Notes: generated by a model from the letters alone, not told the origin. 64,000 nt of DNA from CBDCPI01 sp965220245 (GCA_965220245.1 CBDCPI010000013.1:372001-436000); one strand, 5' to 3'. Shown: positions 8,558 through 18,800, counted from the first letter of the stretch. Translations and numbers: made by a program.

Positions 8558-9435
8558 CGGTGGTGGTGGACAGCAGTAGCTGTCTGCCCCGGGAAATGCT
8601 ACAGAAGTGGAACATTACCGTGGTCCCCCATGAGCTAATAATAGACCAACGTTCGCTGCGCGACGGCGTGGACATTCTGCCCGACGAGTTCTACCGGCTG
8701 CTTTCCCAGGAAGACTCCCCCAAGCTAAGCACTGCTGCGCCCCAGCCACGCCAGTTCCTGGAAGCCTTTTTGTCGGCCAGTCAACAAGCTTCCAACGTGC
8801 TCTGCTTGACCCTGTCGGCCCAATTCAGCGCCACCTATCGCTCGGCTTGCGCCGCGGCCGCCATGGCCAATGGCGAAATGCCCAACGCCAAGATTCGAGT
8901 AGTTGATAGCCGCGCCGCCGCCGGAGCGTCCGGACTTATTGCGCTGGCGGCGGCCCGCTGGGCGTCTATGGGTTACAACTTGGAGCAAGTCGTGGCTCAA
9001 GTTGAGGGGTTGGCGCCTAGGGTCAATCTACTGGCCTTCTTGGACACCCTCCGCTACTTGAGTCGAAGCGGCCGGATCCACAAGATCGAGGCTTGGGCCG
9101 GGTCGCTGCTTAGCTTCAAACCTTTAACTGAACTGCGGCTGGGAGAAGCGCGGATGCTGGAACGGCCTCGAAGCCGCGCCAAGGCGACGCAACGTTTGTT
9201 GGATAATATGCACCAGCGGGTAGGCGGACTGCCGGTAACGGTGAACGTGATGGAGGCCGACGCCTTGGATGACGCCCGGGCACTATCTCTTAGAATCAAG
9301 TCCGAGTTCAACTGCCGAGACCTTTTTCTGAGCCAGTTTACCCCGGTGATGGGCCTGCACACCGGCCCCGGACTCTTGGGTGTGGCGTTCTACAGCGACG
9401 ACTCCAGGGACTCCCCGCCGGTGGAGCAAGGGTAA
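8536..9435 (+). CDS. DegV family fatty-acid-binding protein
   Basis: DegV proteins bind a fatty acid and, as FakB, present it to FakA kinase for phosphorylation. Family features seen: N-terminal VAVVVDSSSCLPREML, the EDSPKLSTAAPQPRQFLEAF block, the LTLSAQFSATYRSA block and VDSRAAAGASGLIALAAA. About 299 residues, normal length. No ATG fits; TTG at 8536 or 8542 is the likely start. It lies within the last bases of the upstream gene and just after a repeat copy, so the 5' end of this gene may have been remodelled by the repeat. No fakA-like gene is seen nearby. Confidence 0.82.
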   Translation: MVLQHDVAVVVDSSSCLPREMLQKWNITVVPHELIIDQRSLRDGVDILPDEFYRLLSQEDSPKLSTAAPQPRQFLEAFLSASQQASNVLCLTLSAQFSATYRSACAAAAMANGEMPNAKIRVVDSRAAAGASGLIALAAARWASMGYNLEQVVAQVEGLAPRVNLLAFLDTLRYLSRSGRIHKIEAWAGSLLSFKPLTELRLGEARMLERPRSRAKATQRLLDNMHQRVGGLPVTVNVMEADALDDARALSLRIKSEFNCRDLFLSQFTPVMGLHTGPGLLGVAFYSDDSRDSPPVEQG

Positions 9436-10105
9436 GCCGATCGCTACCGGACCTGATTCCTCACCTAAATTCTCAGGCGAGACCCCGCAACTCCTCCAGG
9501 ATGCCGAGCTATTGCGGCAAATGGTGGAGCGGGACTTCATCGCACTAGGGACCGTGGAAGCGGCGCGAAAGGTCGCCGGCCCGCCGATTCTGGTCGCCCT
9601 AAGCGGTCTTCCCGGCACTGGCAAGTCTTATTTTGCCAGGGAGTTGAACCAGAAGGTGCCCTTTGTGTTGTTTGAGAGCGACCGGGTGCGCAAAACGCTG
9701 GTGGCCAAACCCAAGTACAGCCGAGGGGAGCACGCTAGGGTATTCCAAGTTTGCCACCTGCTAATCGAGGAATACCTGGCTAAAGGTTGCCGGGTGTTAT
9801 TCGATGCTACCAACCTCACCGAGGCGTTCCGACGGCCCCTATATGAGATCTGCGAGCGCCTCGGCCTGCCGTTGGTGCTGGTGAAGTTTTCCGCTCCCAG
9901 ACCGGTAGTGCGAGAGCGTTTGGAGCGGCGCAGCCAAGGATTGGACCCCACTACCTACTCGGATGCCAACTGGCTGATATACTGCCGTATGGCGCCCTAC
10001 GACGAGCCCCTCTCTGACCAGTCCACCCGGGGCCGCCACATTAGGGTAGACACTTCCCAAGACATCTTGCCCGCGGTGGCGAAAGTGGCCCACCTAGCTG
10101 CTTAA
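9380..10105 (+). CDS. AAA-type P-loop kinase, zeta-toxin/shikimate-kinase-like
   Basis: A 241-residue ATP-binding protein of the small-kinase type. Walker A is LSGLPGTGKSYFAREL near residue 75; the substrate block FESDRVRKTL follows, then VLFDATNLTEAFRRPLY, the Walker B-like region, and ERLERRSQG, a lid arginine region. This pattern resembles uncharacterised nucleoside or sugar kinases, and tRNA or polynucleotide kinases. The start is unsure: GTG 9380 overlaps degV by 56 bases, and the first 45 residues look unstructured; M48 (QMVERDF) is an alternative. The overlap suggests co-transcription with degV. Substrate is unknown. Confidence 0.75.
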   Translation: MWRSTATTPGTPRRWSKGKPIATGPDSSPKFSGETPQLLQDAELLRQMVERDFIALGTVEAARKVAGPPILVALSGLPGTGKSYFARELNQKVPFVLFESDRVRKTLVAKPKYSRGEHARVFQVCHLLIEEYLAKGCRVLFDATNLTEAFRRPLYEICERLGLPLVLVKFSAPRPVVRERLERRSQGLDPTTYSDANWLIYCRMAPYDEPLSDQSTRGRHIRVDTSQDILPAVAKVAHLAA

Positions 10106-10132
10106 GGGTGGTCACTTATGTAATCTGCCCCC

Positions 10133-10210
10133 GAAGTGGCTAGTGGCTGGTGGTTAGTGCCTAGAGCCTGGCAATTGGCGGCTAATCACTGACCACTAAT
10201 CACTGACCAC
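10133..10210. repeat. short tandem and inverted repeats before pepA
   Basis: A 14-base unit TAATCACTGACCAC occurs twice (10183-10210), preceded by related TAGTGGCTGGTGGTTAGTGC bases in the opposite sense. Similar TAGTGGTTAGTGG words recur near 12590 and 51470. Confidence 0.55.
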
Positions 10211-10239
10211 ATTGCCGAAGGTTAGATAAGGAGAAGATA

Positions 10240-11761
10240 GTGAAAGACATACGCATTTCAGTCACCACCGGCGACGTGACCCTCATGGACACGCCGGCGT
10301 TGATCGTCAACCTGTTTAAGGGCGTAACCGAACCGGGGGGCGCCACCGGGGCGGTAGATAAAGCCTTGGACGGGATCATTAGCCAGTTAATCCAGGAAGG
10401 CGAGATTAAGGGTAACCAGGGTGGGATCACCATGGTCCACACTCTGGGAAAGATCAAACCGGCCCGGGTGCTGGTTGTCGGCTTGGGGCCGGCGGACAAA
10501 TTCGATGCCCAGGTGGTGCGGCAGGTCTCGGGGGACGTGGTGCGCTACTTGAGGCAGCGAGGCATCCAGCGAGCAGCGACCATAGCCCACGGCGCCGGGG
10601 TCGGCGGCTTGGACCCCAAGGCGTCGGGCCGCGCCATCTCGGAAGGAACGTTGCTGGGGTTATACCGGTTTGGCTCCTACCTCTCCAATAACGAGGAAAA
10701 CGAGACCGAATTCGAAGAATTGACCATCGTGGAACGAGACGGCGCCCGGGCTGCCGCCATTGAGGCCGGTATTGGCGCTGGCAGGGTAGCCGCGGCGGGG
10801 GCCATACTGGCCCCGGGACATGGTCAACGAGCCCGCCAACGCCATGACGCCAACCCACATGGCGGACGTTTCCAGGCGGGTAGCCGAGGCCCACGGGCTG
10901 TCCTTGACCGTGTTGGAAGCCTCGGACATGGGTGAGTTGGGCATGGGAGCGCTGTTGGGAGTCGCCCAAGGCAGTGACCAGCCACCCAAGCTAATCGTGC
11001 TGCGTTACGAGGGCGACCGGGCGAATCCCGGCAACAACCTTGGGCTGGTGGGCAAGGGCATTACCTTTGACACCGGGGGCATCTCTCTCAAGCCGGCCGG
11101 CGGCATGGAAGCCATGAAAGGCGACATGGCCGGAGGTGCATCGGTCATCGCCGCCATGCAAATAATCAGCCAGGTCAAGCCCAAGATCAACGTCAGCGGC
11201 ATCGTGGCGGCCACGGAGAACATGCCTGGGGGCTCGGCCCAACGCCCCGGCGACGTGGTCCGGGCCATGAACGGCAAGACCATTGAGGTAATCAACACCG
11301 ACGCCGAAGGCCGCTTGGTCTTGGCCGACGCCCTATGCTACGCTCGTAGCCAGGGGCTGAACCGCTTGGTGGACGTTGCGACGTTGACCGGGGCCATGGT
11401 CACCACCTTGGGCAAGGCTTGCACCGGCGTTATGGGCAATAATCAAGAGTTGATCGACCAAGTCACCGCAGCGGGCCAAGAGACCGGGGAAAAGTACTGG
11501 CAGCTACCCATGTTTGACGACTATAAGGACTTGATCAAAAGCGACGTTGCCGACATGAAGAACTCCGGGGGGAGGCAGGCCGGGTCCATCAGCGCCGCTT
11601 TCTTGCTGGCAGAGTTCGTCGGCGACACGCCATGGGTGCATCTCGACATTGCCGGGACCTCCACGGCGGAACGGACCAAGGGCTACCAGGTCAAGGGCGC
11701 TACCGGCGTCCCGGCCCGCACCCTAGCCAATTTGGCAAGCCAACTGGCTGGCGGCGAGTAA
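10240..11761 (+). pseudogene. pepA: leucyl aminopeptidase (M17), frameshifted
   Basis: M17 aminopeptidases remove N-terminal residues with two metal ions. The N-terminal domain is read from 10240 (MKDIRISVTTGDVTL) to about 10810, then the frame moves by one extra base and continues from MVNEPANAMTPTHMAD. The slip lies in CCCC at 10811-10814: removing one C restores AGAILARDMVNEPAN, as expected for the family. The catalytic half has KGITFDTGGISLKP (metal and lysine) and the signature NTDAEGRLVLADAL. Together they give about 507 residues, the normal length. A single-base change in a short homopolymer, in a housekeeping gene, could well be a sequence error, so the gene may be intact in life. Confidence 0.88.
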
Positions 11762-11838
11762 TTCTCACTTGGGGCCGTTATGTCTATATCGGCCTGCAAT
11801 CCGTAGCCGTATGAGCTTCTAGTCCGCCACACCAGCGG

Positions 11839-12033
11839 TAGGGCATGTGCAAAGTCCCAGGTCGGACCAGGACGGTCTGCGGGGGCCGGTTTCAGTAGAC
11901 TCCACCGTCGTCCCGGCTTTCGCCGGGACCCAGGAATACTAAGACAACTGCACCGTTTTCCAGTAAGAAATCCTGGATTCCGGCCTCCGCCGGAAAGACG
12001 GCGTGTGGTTTTACGGACTTTGCACAAGCCCTG
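11839..12033. mobile_element. MITE-like element, family A, copy 1
   Basis: The ends are 19-base inverted repeats (TAGGGCATGTGCAAAGTCC and GGACTTTGCACAAGCCCTG, two mismatches). CACCAGCGG stands directly outside each end (11830-11838 and 12034-12042), a 9-base target duplication. There is no reading frame inside. A closely similar copy lies at 22571-22779 in the opposite orientation. Confidence 0.82.
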
Positions 12034-12072
12034 CACCAGCGGCAAGGGACTTCTAAGGTTGGCACGATGGGC

Positions 12073-12100
12073 TATAATAGGATCACCCTTTCGTAAGGAG
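12073..12100 (+). promoter_or_regulatory. -10 box and ribosome site of the VOC gene
   Basis: TATAAT at 12073-12078 and AAGGAG at 12095-12100 precede ATG 12109 by 8 bases. No clear -35 is seen. The element at 11839-12033 ends 39 bases before the -10. Confidence 0.5.
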
Positions 12101-12108
12101 AGCCAAGA

Positions 12109-12582
12109 ATGCCGGAAATAGATAGCTTGGGCCATGTTGGAATCTACGCGACCGACCTAATGAAGCAGCGGGAGTTCTGGACCCAGGTGATGGGCCTGAA
12201 GATCGCCGACGAAGATTTGGAAGGCCGGGGAATGGTCTTTCTAAGCGCCGATCCGGAGCGGGAGCACCACGAGTTCGTGTTGATGAAGGGCCGCGAGGCT
12301 TCGGAGGACACCAAGATAGTCCAGCAGATTTCCTTTATCGTCCCGACCATCGACGACCTGCGGGACTACTACCACCGCCTGCAAGCCGAGGACGTCAAGA
12401 TCGACCGGATTGTCAGTCACGGCAACGCCTTCGGCGTGTACTTCTTCGATCCTGAAGGAAACCGGGTAGAGCTGTACTACAAGACCGGCTTCAACGTGCC
12501 CCAGCCTCACGGAGACCCGATTAACCTGGAAGACTCCAACGAGGAGTTGCTGGCAGCAGCCCGGGCTCTGATACCCAGCTAG
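12109..12582 (+). CDS. VOC family (glyoxalase/extradiol dioxygenase-like) protein
   Basis: A 157-residue single-unit vicinal-oxygen-chelate protein. The two beta-alpha-beta-beta-beta modules are readable: DSLGHVGIYATDL...FWTQVMGLKI and ISFIVPTIDDLRDYYHRL...FFDPEGNRVELYY. Likely metal ligands are the first-module histidine (LGHVG), the HHEF histidine and the glutamate in NRVELYY, as in extradiol dioxygenases and fosfomycin-type enzymes. The substrate cannot be told. The AAGGAG ribosome site fixes the start, and the gene has its own promoter and terminator, so it is probably monocistronic. Confidence 0.85.
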   Translation: MPEIDSLGHVGIYATDLMKQREFWTQVMGLKIADEDLEGRGMVFLSADPEREHHEFVLMKGREASEDTKIVQQISFIVPTIDDLRDYYHRLQAEDVKIDRIVSHGNAFGVYFFDPEGNRVELYYKTGFNVPQPHGDPINLEDSNEELLAAARALIPS

Positions 12583-12612
12583 ATAGCGGCTAGTGGTTAG
12601 TGGCCCGTTACC

Positions 12613-12655
12613 AGCGGCCGGGGCGGTAGCCGTGCCCCGGCCGCTGTTGCTATTT
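12613..12655 (+). terminator. hairpin terminator after VOC gene
   Basis: A perfect 12-base stem (AGCGGCCGGGGC and GCCCCGGCCGCT) with a 9-base loop, followed by GTTGCTATTT. The U-tract is weak but the stem is very strong. Confidence 0.7.
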
Positions 12656-12702
12656 ACTGATGCGTGAACAACAAACTAAACCCTGTTGCTTCTCTACTGT
12701 CA

Positions 12703-12764
12703 CTCCTGCTTTCGCAGGAGTCTAGGCGCCCTGCGTAGTGGATTCCCGCCTGCGCGGGAATGGC
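12703..12764. repeat. REP-like palindromes
   Basis: CTCCTGCTTTCGCAGGAGTC and GATTCCCGCCTGCGCGGGAA are adjacent hairpin-forming repeats, of the same type as those clustered at 38.9-39.7 kb. The second runs into an ATG at 12760 that would be a false start for the MFS gene. Confidence 0.65.
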
Positions 12765-12798
12765 GGGAGGGTTGATTACAGGTAAGAGTAGTTTCCAG

Positions 12799-14076
12799 AT
12801 GAGCCGCGCTGAGGCCCAGAGATACGCCGATTTGCCCCGTAGCTTCCATCAATGGAAGTGGCGTGTTCTCTTGGCTTTTTCCTTCTTTTACCTCTTCCTT
12901 TACTTGGGCCGCTTCAACTTCTGGCCGGTTGCTCCCTTGGTCAAAGACCCCATAGACGGACTGGGGCTGAGCAACATTGAGGTTGGCGTCGTGAACGCCA
13001 TGCTGCTTTGGGGCTTTGGCTTGGGCGATTTGGTCCACGGGCGGTTGGCCGAAGCCTACGGCCTACGGTTATGGGTGATGATTGGCGCGGTGCTGACGGC
13101 GGTGCTCAACTTCATCACCAGCTTCGCCACCTCCACCGTGACCATGGCCATACCATTTGGCCTTGCCGGGTTTGTCAACGCGGCGTGCTGGGCGCCGGGA
13201 ATTAGCATGATTTCCCAGTGGTGGCCCCGGCGGGACCGGGGTATGGCCATGGGTATCATCGGCACGGCGGCCGGCGGTGCCATGCTGGTGATGTGGTGGA
13301 TCACCGGGGCGGTGGGCGCCGAGTTTGGCTGGCGGGCCGCCTTCCGCTACCCGCCGCTGATCATCATTGTTTTGGGAGTCATGGTGTTCCTGGTGACCCG
13401 GAACCGGCCCTCCGACGTCGGCCTGCCCGAATACGTGGAGGAGGACGAGGTGTCGGCGGCCCCGGAAGCGGTAGCCCCGGAGCGGCTACGGGGCTTGGGA
13501 CCCTATAAAGAGCTGCTGTCTAACCCCCGGTTCCTGCTGGCCAGCCACGTTAAAGGGCTGGAGAATGTGGTTCGCTATGGGCTCACCACCTGGGTGCCCA
13601 TCTACTACTTCGAAGAAGCCGGGCTATCTATCGAATCTACGATCCTGCTCACCTTCCTGCTGCCCTTGGGTTATCTGGTAGCCCCGCCAGTATCCGGTCT
13701 GATCTCCGACCGGCTGTTGAACAGTGCCCGGCGGCCCCTGGTAATCGCGTCCTGCGCGATTAGCGCCGTAATGCTGTTTGTTATCGCCGCTGTCCCTCCG
13801 GTCAACGTGACCCTAGGGGCGGTGTTGATGCTGATTGGCGGTATCTCCATGGGCCTATCGCCCATGTCCACTGTGGCCGTGGACATTGCCGGCAGGCGTA
13901 TGTCCGGGACCTCTTCCGGACTGCTGGACGCCCACGGCTACGCCTACGCCGGGCTCCAAGCCATTGTTTTCAGCTTGGTCTTGGACATGACCGGCAGTCC
14001 TTGGACCATCGTCTTTCTAGCCATGGCCGGGACTAGGATATTGTCGGGGTTCATGATCAGCGCCGTCCGGGTCTAG
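12799..14076 (+). CDS. MFS transporter, organophosphate/OPA-like
   Basis: A 12-span major facilitator transporter in the inner membrane, about 425 residues. The start of span 1 is WRVLLAFSFFYLFLYLGRFNFWP, cut here for length; the inter-span loop HGRLAEAYGLRLWVM matches the MFS motif GRLADRxGRR. The loop between spans 6 and 7 is acidic (about residues 210-235). The resemblance is closest to the GlpT/UhpT (organophosphate:phosphate antiporter) and hexuronate-type families, but no phosphate-binding residue pattern is decisive. ATG 12799 is chosen, as the in-frame ATG at 12760 lies inside a repeat palindrome. The gene stands alone; the substrate is unknown. Confidence 0.8.
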   Translation: MSRAEAQRYADLPRSFHQWKWRVLLAFSFFYLFLYLGRFNFWPVAPLVKDPIDGLGLSNIEVGVVNAMLLWGFGLGDLVHGRLAEAYGLRLWVMIGAVLTAVLNFITSFATSTVTMAIPFGLAGFVNAACWAPGISMISQWWPRRDRGMAMGIIGTAAGGAMLVMWWITGAVGAEFGWRAAFRYPPLIIIVLGVMVFLVTRNRPSDVGLPEYVEEDEVSAAPEAVAPERLRGLGPYKELLSNPRFLLASHVKGLENVVRYGLTTWVPIYYFEEAGLSIESTILLTFLLPLGYLVAPPVSGLISDRLLNSARRPLVIASCAISAVMLFVIAAVPPVNVTLGAVLMLIGGISMGLSPMSTVAVDIAGRRMSGTSSGLLDAHGYAYAGLQAIVFSLVLDMTGSPWTIVFLAMAGTRILSGFMISAVRV

Positions 14077-14169
14077 CCCTGCTTCCCGCTAACCCTTCGG
14101 CAAGCTCGGGGTGAGCGGCAAAAAGGCGGCTCCAGTGCTGCGGCCCTTGGTAATTTGCCAACATCCGGC

Positions 14170-14214
14170 TTGACAAGAGTTGGTGACATACTATAATTAG
14201 CTATCGCAACTAAT
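14170..14214 (+). promoter_or_regulatory. zur promoter with candidate Zur/Fur operator
   Basis: A consensus promoter: TTGACA at 14170-14175, 16-base spacer, TATAAT at 14192-14197. The palindrome ATTAGCTATCGCAACTAAT (14196-14214, arms ATTAG/CTAAT) overlaps the -10 and the likely start of transcription. A Fur-family repressor placed there would shut off the whole zinc operon, including its own gene. Confidence 0.7.
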
Positions 14215-14237
14215 CGCAGCAACAAAGGGCCGCATCC

Positions 14238-14687
14238 ATGGACCATCAACAAGCAGTTGAAGCCTTAAGGGACCAAGGTTACCGTCTTACTCCCCAGCGC
14301 CTGATTGTCCTAGCCATCGTGGCCAACGGGGTGGGGCACATGGGTGTGGATGAGATTTTCCAGCAGGCCAAAGAGGCCTACCCCTATATGGATGTGGCCA
14401 CGGTTTACCGCACGCTTCACTTGTTCCGAAACCTGGGTGTGGTCACCGAGGTTGCCATCGGCGACCGGCTGCATTACGAGTTGACCGATCCCCACGGAGG
14501 CCATCACCACATGGTCTGCCGGGTCTGCAATGGGGCGTTCAACCTGAGTCCCCATTACTTGGAAGAGTTTCGCACTGCCCTCAGCCAGGAGTTTGGCTTC
14601 GAGCCAGACCTGGAGCACTTTGCGGTCAGCGGAGTGTGCGCGGGCTGTCGTAAGGACAGCGACCCTCCCGGAGACCCGGCAAGATGA
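14238..14687 (+). CDS. zur: Fur family regulator, probably Zur
   Basis: A 149-residue Fur-family metalloregulator. Winged helix RLTPQRLIVLAIVANGVGH and DVATVYRTLHLFRNLGVV are typical; the histidine-rich hinge HYELTDPHGGHHHMVC and the structural zinc cysteines (CRVC and CAGC) are all present. The following genes encode a zinc/manganese-type ABC importer, and the stop overlaps the znuA start (ATGA), so it most likely senses zinc. An iron or manganese (Mur) regulator is the alternative. The operator at 14196-14214 suggests autoregulation. Confidence 0.88.
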   Translation: MDHQQAVEALRDQGYRLTPQRLIVLAIVANGVGHMGVDEIFQQAKEAYPYMDVATVYRTLHLFRNLGVVTEVAIGDRLHYELTDPHGGHHHMVCRVCNGAFNLSPHYLEEFRTALSQEFGFEPDLEHFAVSGVCAGCRKDSDPPGDPAR

Positions 14688-15778
14688 GTTTGTTCTTCTA
14701 TTGGACTAACCGGTGGGCTAATCGGAGCCGGGCAAATCCCATCGCACGGCGTACCCTCTGGGCTTTGGCGCTAGTGGTGGCTTGTCTGATGTTGGTTGCC
14801 TGCGGGTCACCGGCGGCCTCGTCATCCGATGCCACCCGGGACGGCGCCGGTGATCATTCTTCGGGAGTCTTGAAAGTGGTCACCACGGTCTCCCCGATCA
14901 CCAGTATCGTGGAGAACATCGGAGGGCCCCGCATTCGGTTGGAAGGCATCGTACCTGACGGAGTGAACTCCCACACCTTCGCGCCAGCGCCTTCGGTGGC
15001 CCGAAATCTCGCCGAAGCTGACTTAATCGTGCTTAATGGCCTTTTTCTCGAAGAGCCCACTTTAGAGATGGCCCGAGCCAATAAGAAAAGCGATGCTGTA
15101 ATCCTTACCTTGGGAGAACAAGCGATCTCCTCCGACCAATGGGAATTTGACCACAGCTTTCCCGAAGCCAATAGGCACCCCAACCCCCACCTGTGGCCCG
15201 ACCCGCTTTTGGCGTTGCGCTACGCCGAGTTGGTGAGCGAGCAGCTTTCGGCGTTAGACCCGGACAACGCCGGCTACTACGCCGCCAACCTGGCAGCATT
15301 CCGCGAGAGGATACAGGCGTTGGATGAAGCGATTACCGCTGCGGTGGGAACGGTACCGGAGGCTAACCGAAAGCTGCTCACTTATCACGACTCTTGGGCC
15401 TATTTCGCCCGCCGCTACGGCATGGAGGTGATCGGCGCGGTCCAACCGTCGGACTTTTCCGAACCTTCAGTCCGCGAAGTAACCAATCTGATTAAGCTAA
15501 TCAAGGAATTGGGTGTGCCCGCCGTATTCGGCTCGGAAGTATTCGACAGCGACGTTCTTGAGACCATCGCCCGGGACGGAGGGGCCCGCTTTATCGACGA
15601 ATTAGCCGATGACGACTTGCCGGGAACCCCTGGAGACCCCCGCCATACTTACCTGGGGCTGATGCTCCAAAACATGGAAATCATGGTTCCCGCTCTGGGC
15701 GGGAATGTTGACGCTCTCTCCGCCATCGACCCCAGCCTGGTTTTCGAGGGAGAGAGTACCGCGCAATACCCCGAATAG
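14684..15778 (+). CDS. znuA: zinc/manganese ABC transporter substrate-binding lipoprotein
   Basis: A cluster A-I (ZnuA/TroA-type) binding protein, 364 residues, secreted as a lipoprotein: the N-terminal hydrophobic segment ends LMLVACGSP with the lipidation cysteine around residue 40. It captures the metal outside the cell for ZnuBC. The likely metal ligands are in GVNSHTFAP, HPNPHLWPD, the TYHDSWAYFA region and a late acidic residue; the histidine-rich loop typical of ZnuA is short here (DHSFPEANRHPNPH). It begins on the zur stop codon and belongs to the same operon. Manganese or iron specificity is not excluded. Confidence 0.9.
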   Translation: MSLFFYWTNRWANRSRANPIARRTLWALALVVACLMLVACGSPAASSSDATRDGAGDHSSGVLKVVTTVSPITSIVENIGGPRIRLEGIVPDGVNSHTFAPAPSVARNLAEADLIVLNGLFLEEPTLEMARANKKSDAVILTLGEQAISSDQWEFDHSFPEANRHPNPHLWPDPLLALRYAELVSEQLSALDPDNAGYYAANLAAFRERIQALDEAITAAVGTVPEANRKLLTYHDSWAYFARRYGMEVIGAVQPSDFSEPSVREVTNLIKLIKELGVPAVFGSEVFDSDVLETIARDGGARFIDELADDDLPGTPGDPRHTYLGLMLQNMEIMVPALGGNVDALSAIDPSLVFEGESTAQYPE

Positions 15779-15808
15779 GGCAACAATCGCAGCTTAGGGG
15801 GCAACAAA

Positions 15809-18800
15809 ATGTACCTGCATCCCCGTCTCTTGGCATTGACCGAGGGAGTCCGGCTGAGAATCCTGGCTGCGGCATTGGTTGGCCTGTTAGCCGTGGCGGC
15901 CGGCATCGCCCGGTTGGTCGTGGCAGCCGCCATCATCGTCAAGGTAATCCTCGAGGGCGGTTCATTCTCATCGCTAATGTGGCCGCTCATCGCTATGGCC
16001 GGGCTAATTGCGTTGAGAAGTGGTCTACAGTACCTCCAAGAGGTAATCAGCCACCACACGGCCAGCTTGGTCAAGATCCAACTCCGGAAGCGGCTTTACG
16101 AGCACGCCCTAGCCTTGGGGCCGGGATATTTCGACCAGAGCCGCACCGGCGACGTGATGCTGTCCTTGGCCGACGGCGTGGAAAGGCTGGAGGCTTTCTT
16201 CGGCAAGTACCTGCCCCAGCTAATGGTGGCCGCCTTGGCTCCCATCCTCATATTCGTGTTCATGGCGGTTATCGACCTACGGATTGCCTTCGTATTCTTG
16301 GGGTTCGCGCTGTTTACCATGGTAGCGCCAAACCTCTTCCACCGCTGGAACCGCTCCAGCAGCATGGCCCGCCGGGAAGCTTACGGAGTCTTGGGCTCCG
16401 ACTTCCTAGACGCGGTCCAAGGGTTGGGGACGTTGAAGGCCTTCGGGCAAAGCCAAGCCCGGGGCCGGTTGCTGGCGGAGCGTTCCCGGCGTTTGTACCG
16501 CACCACCATGAGAGTGTTGGCGGCCAACTCGGTTACCAGCGCCATCGTAATCCTGGGCATTTCCGCTGGCGCCGCCGTCGCTTTGGCCATCGGGGCTTGG
16601 CGGGTTGCCGATGGCGGCTTGGAATTGCGCCCCCTGTTGATTGTCCTAATGCTGGGCGTGGAAGTATTCCGGCCCTTGCGGGAGTTGGTCAACCTTTACC
16701 ACGAAGGCGTGATGGCCATGTCTTCCGCAGAAGGAATCTTTGCCATCATGGACCAGCCGGTGAGCATTAAAGACCCGGCAGGGGCGAGGACCAACGGCGT
16801 AGGCGCCGGTGACGGCCAGGACGGTAGACCCCTCTTGACCTCGGATAATGAACATGGACACCACCATCATGGTGGACTGGCCGAGGACGGGCAAAGTTCT
16901 CAAGTGGCGGGTAACGGGTACCCGCAGATTGTTCCAGAGATAGCCTTCGACAACGTTTCCTTTGCTTATGACAATGGCCGCCGCCGGGCTTTGGAGCAAG
17001 TGTCCTTTACTCTAAAGGCGGGAGAGACCTTGGGCTTGGTGGGTTCCAGCGGGGCCGGCAAGTCGACGGTAGTGTGGCTCATCCTGCGGTTCTTCGACCC
17101 TCAACAGGGCCGGGTGCTCTTGGGCGGCCAAGACCTGCGCGAGGTGCCTCTGGACTTGTTACGCCGTCAGGTTGCGGTGGTGACCCAAGACACCTACTTG
17201 TTTCACGGCACTGTGGCGGAGAACTTGCGCTTCGGCAACCCTGACGCCAGCCAAGAGGAACTAGAAGCCGCCGCCCGCGCCGCCAATGCCCATCATTTCA
17301 TCGAAGACCTGCCCCAAGGCTACGATACGGTGGTGGGAGAGCGGGCCGTCCGTTTGTCGGGCGGCCAGAAGCAGCGCATCGCCATTGCCCGGGCTTTGTT
17401 GAAAGACGCTCCGGTGTTGGTGCTGGACGAGGCCCTTTCCAGCGTGGACGCCGAGAACGAAGCGGTGATTCAGGAAGCCTTGGACCGGCTGATGCACGGT
17501 CGCACCACTTTGGTCATCGCTCACCGCCTATCCAGCGTGGTAAACGCCGACCGGATTCTGGTGCTAGAGGACGGGAGGTTGGTGGAATCGGGCAGCCACG
17601 GCGAGATGGTGGCCGCCGGAGGGCACTACGCCCGTCTTATGGCCCAACAACAGACAGGCCCGGAATACAACACTTTGGTCGCCACCTTGACCCGGGAGCA
17701 CGGCCAGGGTCATTCGGAAACCCACGAGCCTCACCACGATGACGGCGCCGATGACAGCGCCTCGAGGGGCCACCAGAGACCCCAACATCATGGACACGAC
17801 CGCGGGGGACACAACCACGGGCATGACCATTCCCCCGTGCCCTCCTTTGAGAGCGTTACTGGCGAGAGCCGGGAACGGGGACACCATCACCACTCGGGAG
17901 AGCGCTCCCTGGGGATTTTTACGGTGTGGGCCCGGTTATTGGACCTGGTACGCCCTTGGTGGGGCCAACTTGGCCTGACTTTCGTTTTGGGACTGGCCCA
18001 CCACGGATCGATCATCGGGTTGGGCGTCATCAGCGCGCTGTTGGTGGGGCAGGTGATCACCGGCGGCGATCTCACCCTGCTAATCATCCTCTTGGGCGTC
18101 TTTGTGCCCTTGGCCGCGTTCTTTACTTGGGCCGAATCGTGGGTGGCCCACGACTTGGCTTACCGGTTGCTGGCGGAGATGCGGGTCGATATGTACAACA
18201 AGCTAGACCCGCTGGCGCCGGCCTATCTGGCCCGGCGGCGCTCCGGCGACTTGATCAGCGTCATGGGCGGCGACATCGAGTTGGTGGAGTTCTTCTTCGC
18301 TCACACCATTACGCCCGCCTTCGTGGCGATTCTGGTCCCTGCGGCCGTGCTGGCGACCCTGGGGGTTATTGCTTGGCCTTTGGCCTTGGTCTTGGCCCCG
18401 TTCCTGATTGCGGTGGCGATTAGCCCCTTCTATGCCCAAAAACGCTCCGAACAGTTGGGTGAAGAGGTCCGCGGGCAGATCGGAGAGGTCCACGCTCACA
18501 TGGTGGACAGTATCCAAGGGTTACGGGAAGTGTCGGCCTTTGGGCGCGGCCCCACCCGGACCGCAGAAATAGTCCGCAACGGCTGGCGCTACGCTCATTT
18601 CCAGCTACGGTTCCTGAAGAGCCAAGCTTCCCAGGTCGGCTTCATCGAAGCCATGACCGCGCTGGGCGGCTTGGCGGTATTGGCTTTGGGGTTGTGGTTC
18701 AAGCTCCAAGGAAGCATTAGCCGTCCCGAACTCATCCTGGCGGTAATACTCTCGGTGGCGGCGTTCGCTCCGGTGTCCGACATCGCTAGGACCATGAAGC

